The notes below the pieces were generated by a model. That model made no database searches and was not told the DNA's origin. It saw only the letters and a list, made by a program, of their open reading frames with translations. Below are positions 61,522-64,000 of a DNA stretch of 64,000 bases, piece by piece (position 1 is the stretch's first letter; each line of letters begins with the position of its first letter). Source of the DNA: Acidovorax temperans (lineage in GTDB: Bacteria; Pseudomonadota; Gammaproteobacteria; Burkholderiales; Burkholderiaceae_C); the NCBI RefSeq assembly GCF_006716905.1, contig NZ_VFPV01000003.1, positions 496,001 to 560,000 on the forward strand. Direction: 5' to 3'. The position numbers were made by a program, and so were the translations under genes.

Positions 61522-63747
61522 ATGCGCTCATCGTGCCCTGCTGGCAGCCGCCGTGCTGCCGCCCCCAGCCTGCATCCCATTGCCCTGGCGGTCGCCGTTT
61601 TCACCTTCAGCCCCGCCTGGGCCCAAACGGGTACTGCCGCACAGCAGCCCGCCGAGCAGCCCCCAGCCAGTGCGCCCGATGAATTGGTGCAAGAGCCCAA
61701 AGCGCTAGGGAGCATCACCATCTCTGGCGCACGCGAAAGCGCCTCCACCCGCCTGCCCCTGACGCCGCGCGAAACCCCGCAGTCCACCAGCACCGTGACC
61801 CGCGCGCAGATCGAGCGCCAGTCGCTCACCAGCATTGATGCGGTGCTGCGCAACGTGAACGGCATTGCGGTGAGTTTTTATGACACGCAGCGCCCGCTGT
61901 ACTACGCGCGCGGCTTTCAGATCACCGACTTCCAGACGGACGGCCTGCCCAGCTACAGCAGCAGCACCAACCAGGAATTCGACACTGCCCTGTACGAACG
62001 CATCGACATCGTGCGCGGCGCCAACGGCATCCAGACCGGAGTAGGCGTGCCTTCGGCCACCATCAACATGATCCGCAAGCGCCCGCAGCGCGAGTTCGCG
62101 GCCTCTGTGGCGCTCACGGCGGGCTCGTGGAACCTGTACCGGGGCGAGTTGGACCTGAACGCACCGCTCAACAGCGACGGCAGCGTGCGCAGCCGCCTGG
62201 TCGTCGCCCCGCAGAAGAAAGAGAGCTTCCGCGACCGCTACTCCGAGGACAAGACCGCCCTGCTCGCTGCGGTAGAGGCCGACATCGGCCAGTCCACCGT
62301 GGTGGCGGTGGGCTACCAGCGCCAGTCCAACGACCCCAAAGCGCCGATCTGGGGCACCATCCCGCGCTTTGCCACCACGGGTGCGCCCATCGACCTGCCG
62401 ATCTCCACCAGCTTCTCGCCATCGTGGACACGCTGGGAGCGCACCTCCGGCACGCTCTACGCCACGCTGGACCACCAGCTCAACGACGACTGGAGCCTGA
62501 AGGCGGCGCTGAACCACACCGAGGGCGACACCTTCCGTCTGAGCACCTACGGCTACGGTGCCACCACGTCCAGGGCCCCATTCATCGACCCCGTGACGGG
62601 CGCGGGCACCACGCTGTATGCCGCTGTCAACGGCGGCAGCGAAAAGCAGGACACGGTGGACGCGTACCTGTCGGGCAAGTTCGAGCTGGGCGGCCGCAAG
62701 CACGACCTGGTGGTGGGCATGAGTTCCACCCGCACCGCCTCGCGCACCGATGGCTACACGTCCGTGGCAGGCTGGAGCTACGTGATCCCCAACATCTACA
62801 CCTGGGACGGCAATGCGCCTGCACCCACCTACTCCAAGACAGGCGCCTGGCGCACGCAGATCACGCAGCAGACCGGCCTGTTCGCCTCGGCACGCTGGCG
62901 CGTGGCCGACCCGCTGTCGGTGCTCACCGGCCTGCGTATGACCGACTGGCACCGCCATTCCGACACCTATGGCACCACCGGCGCCTATGCGGGCCGCTCG
63001 GCCATCCAGGACGAGAACCGCAAGGTCACGCCCTTCATCGGCGCGGTGTACGACATCACGCCCACGCTGTCGGCCTATGCCAGCTACGCGCGCATCTTCA
63101 ACCCGCAGAACTACAAGGACCGCAACAACACCCCGCTTTCGCCCGTCATCGGCAGCAATGCCGAGGCTGGGCTGAAAGCCGAGCTGTTCGAGCGCCGCAT
63201 CCAGGCACACTTTGCGGTCTTCCAGACCAAGCAAGACAACTTCGGCGTGCGCGACGGTGCCATCACCACGCCGCTGCCCGACGGGACCCTGCCCTATGTG
63301 GCGGTGAATGGCACCAAATCCACCGGCTTCGAGCTGGAGTTCGCAGGCATGGCCACCCGGCAGTGGCGCGTGAGCGCGGGCCTGACCCGAGCCAAGGTCA
63401 CGCGCGCGCCCACCGACCTGATCTACGCCAACATGCCCGACTACCTGCTGCAGCTGGGCACGGACTACCAGCTCTCGGGGGCGCTGGCGCCGCTGTCAGT
63501 GGGCGGCAACCTCACCTGGCAAAGCTCCATTGAAGGCTTCAACATCCCGCACCCCAGCGGCACCGTAACGGTGAAGCAGTCGCCCAAGGCCATCCTCAAC
63601 CTGCGCGCGTCCTGGCAGTTCAACCCCAAGCTCAGCGCCACGCTGGCGGTGAACAATGTCACCAACCAGAAATACTGGGCCAATCTGGACTACGGCAACT
63701 ACGCGGACCCGCGCAACGTGAGCGTGACGCTGCGCGCGGCGTTCTAA
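61522..63747 (+). CDS. TonB-dependent siderophore receptor
   Basis: The protein has 741 residues from ATG 61522 (AGGAA upstream). A signal peptide ends near SPAWAQ. A short N-terminal extension leads to a plug domain (TPRETPQSTSTVTRAQIERQ; YARGFQITDFQTDG; ERIDIVRGANGIQTGVG), then a 22-strand barrel ending in the aromatic C-terminal YADPRNVSVTLRAAF. The plug style is that of FhuE/FpvA-like ferric siderophore receptors. No signalling domain for an ECF sigma pair is evident. A Fur-like site upstream supports iron control. Confidence 0.93.
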   Translation: MRSSCPAGSRRAAAPSLHPIALAVAVFTFSPAWAQTGTAAQQPAEQPPASAPDELVQEPKALGSITISGARESASTRLPLTPRETPQSTSTVTRAQIERQSLTSIDAVLRNVNGIAVSFYDTQRPLYYARGFQITDFQTDGLPSYSSSTNQEFDTALYERIDIVRGANGIQTGVGVPSATINMIRKRPQREFAASVALTAGSWNLYRGELDLNAPLNSDGSVRSRLVVAPQKKESFRDRYSEDKTALLAAVEADIGQSTVVAVGYQRQSNDPKAPIWGTIPRFATTGAPIDLPISTSFSPSWTRWERTSGTLYATLDHQLNDDWSLKAALNHTEGDTFRLSTYGYGATTSRAPFIDPVTGAGTTLYAAVNGGSEKQDTVDAYLSGKFELGGRKHDLVVGMSSTRTASRTDGYTSVAGWSYVIPNIYTWDGNAPAPTYSKTGAWRTQITQQTGLFASARWRVADPLSVLTGLRMTDWHRHSDTYGTTGAYAGRSAIQDENRKVTPFIGAVYDITPTLSAYASYARIFNPQNYKDRNNTPLSPVIGSNAEAGLKAELFERRIQAHFAVFQTKQDNFGVRDGAITTPLPDGTLPYVAVNGTKSTGFELEFAGMATRQWRVSAGLTRAKVTRAPTDLIYANMPDYLLQLGTDYQLSGALAPLSVGGNLTWQSSIEGFNIPHPSGTVTVKQSPKAILNLRASWQFNPKLSATLAVNNVTNQKYWANLDYGNYADPRNVSVTLRAAF

Positions 63748-63947
63748 GCATCCCCCTGTGCGGCTGCGCCGCTTCCCCCTTCTCTCGAATGGCCGCGCCA
63801 TTCGGGAAGGGGGACACCGCCAGCGCGGCGGGGCGGCCCTTGCGCGGCGGTAGCTGGCATGATCAGCGCGTGTTCCACGGGCGGGGGGGCTACGGTGCAG
63901 GCAAAGTCGGCACAATCAGCCCTTTTTGCCAACAGCATTCACACCCC
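63748..63947. other. intergenic region with GC-rich inverted repeats
   Basis: It contains TTCCCCCTTCTCTCGAATGG facing ATTCGGGAAGGGGGAC, a hairpin that may end the receptor transcript. A related sequence lies at 41385-41420. No gene seen. Confidence 0.5.
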
Positions 63948-64000
63948 GTGCAGACGATCCCTTTTTTTGATGCCGTCATCATCGGCGCTGGCGCCGCTGG
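63948..64000 (+). CDS. FAD-dependent oxidoreductase, N-terminal start only
   Basis: From GTG 63948 the frame reads VQTIPFFDAVIIGAGAAG before the window ends. The GxGxxG dinucleotide-binding motif marks an FAD/NAD(P) Rossmann fold, as at the N-terminus of HI0933/BaiN-like or other flavoprotein families. Too little is visible to say more. Confidence 0.6.
   Translation, partial: MQTIPFFDAVIIGAGAA

Overview
The window reads as a chromosomal segment of a high-GC betaproteobacterium of the Comamonadaceae (Acidovorax-like). The reasons are the overall gene content, the TsaD, EtfBA and assimilatory nitrate genes of that lineage, and about a dozen copies of a short dyad repeat (core TAGCGCTT-N6-AAGCGC-yAGCAGCTAT) that I associate with this family. 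No rRNA, tRNA or CRISPR array was seen.

Layout. 1-577: start of a PhoX-type DUF839 phosphatase (minus strand, runs off the left edge). 908-8051: a signalling operon with a degenerate PAS-GGDEF-EAL-REC protein (split by an IS200-type element), a 70-aa unknown, an HDOD protein, a histidine kinase and a REC-HD-GYP phosphodiesterase. 8071-11923: an EptA-type phosphoethanolamine transferase, then a LysR regulator divergent from an SbtA-type bicarbonate transporter. 12105-17000: a PA0069-family radical SAM gene whose LexA operator is split by an IS1595-type element, rnk, and an acyltransferase gene split by a second IS200 copy. 17142-24124: beta-oxidation and flavoprotein genes (nitronate monooxygenase-like, acyl-CoA dehydrogenase, EtfA, EtfB, MscS channel, enoyl-CoA hydratase). 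24212-30533: an HDAC-like deacetylase, a MoxR/DUF58/TgpA operon and MltB. 30579-40483: two branched-chain amino-acid-type binding proteins, a small heat-shock protein, a MacAB-NodT efflux operon whose outer-membrane gene is split by a roughly 530-bp copK insertion, and tsaD. 40740-59477: a nitrate assimilation region. 59534-64000: a thioesterase, a fatty acid hydroxylase, a TonB receptor and the start of an FAD oxidoreductase.

The nitrate region is the most coherent system. NasT (ANTAR antiterminator), NrtABD (ABC nitrate uptake), a NarK-type nitrate transporter, a PP2C/Ser-Thr kinase fusion, NirB, NirD, the assimilatory nitrate reductase, YbiB and the siroheme enzyme CobA sit together. Three transcription units (nrtA, narK-like, nirB) each carry a sigma54 -24/-12 promoter. 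Each promoter is followed by a leader with hexaloop hairpins, one of which shares its 3' strand with a terminator. This is the expected design for NtrC (nitrogen status) plus NasT (nitrate) control. No NasS partner is visible in the window.

Four insertion sequences and one copK cassette have landed in this segment. Three of these five insertions break genes, one splits a LexA operator, and one separates an NtrC-like site from a sigma54 promoter. Exact target duplications were read for both IS1595-type elements, and exact in-frame repair products for both IS200-type elements.
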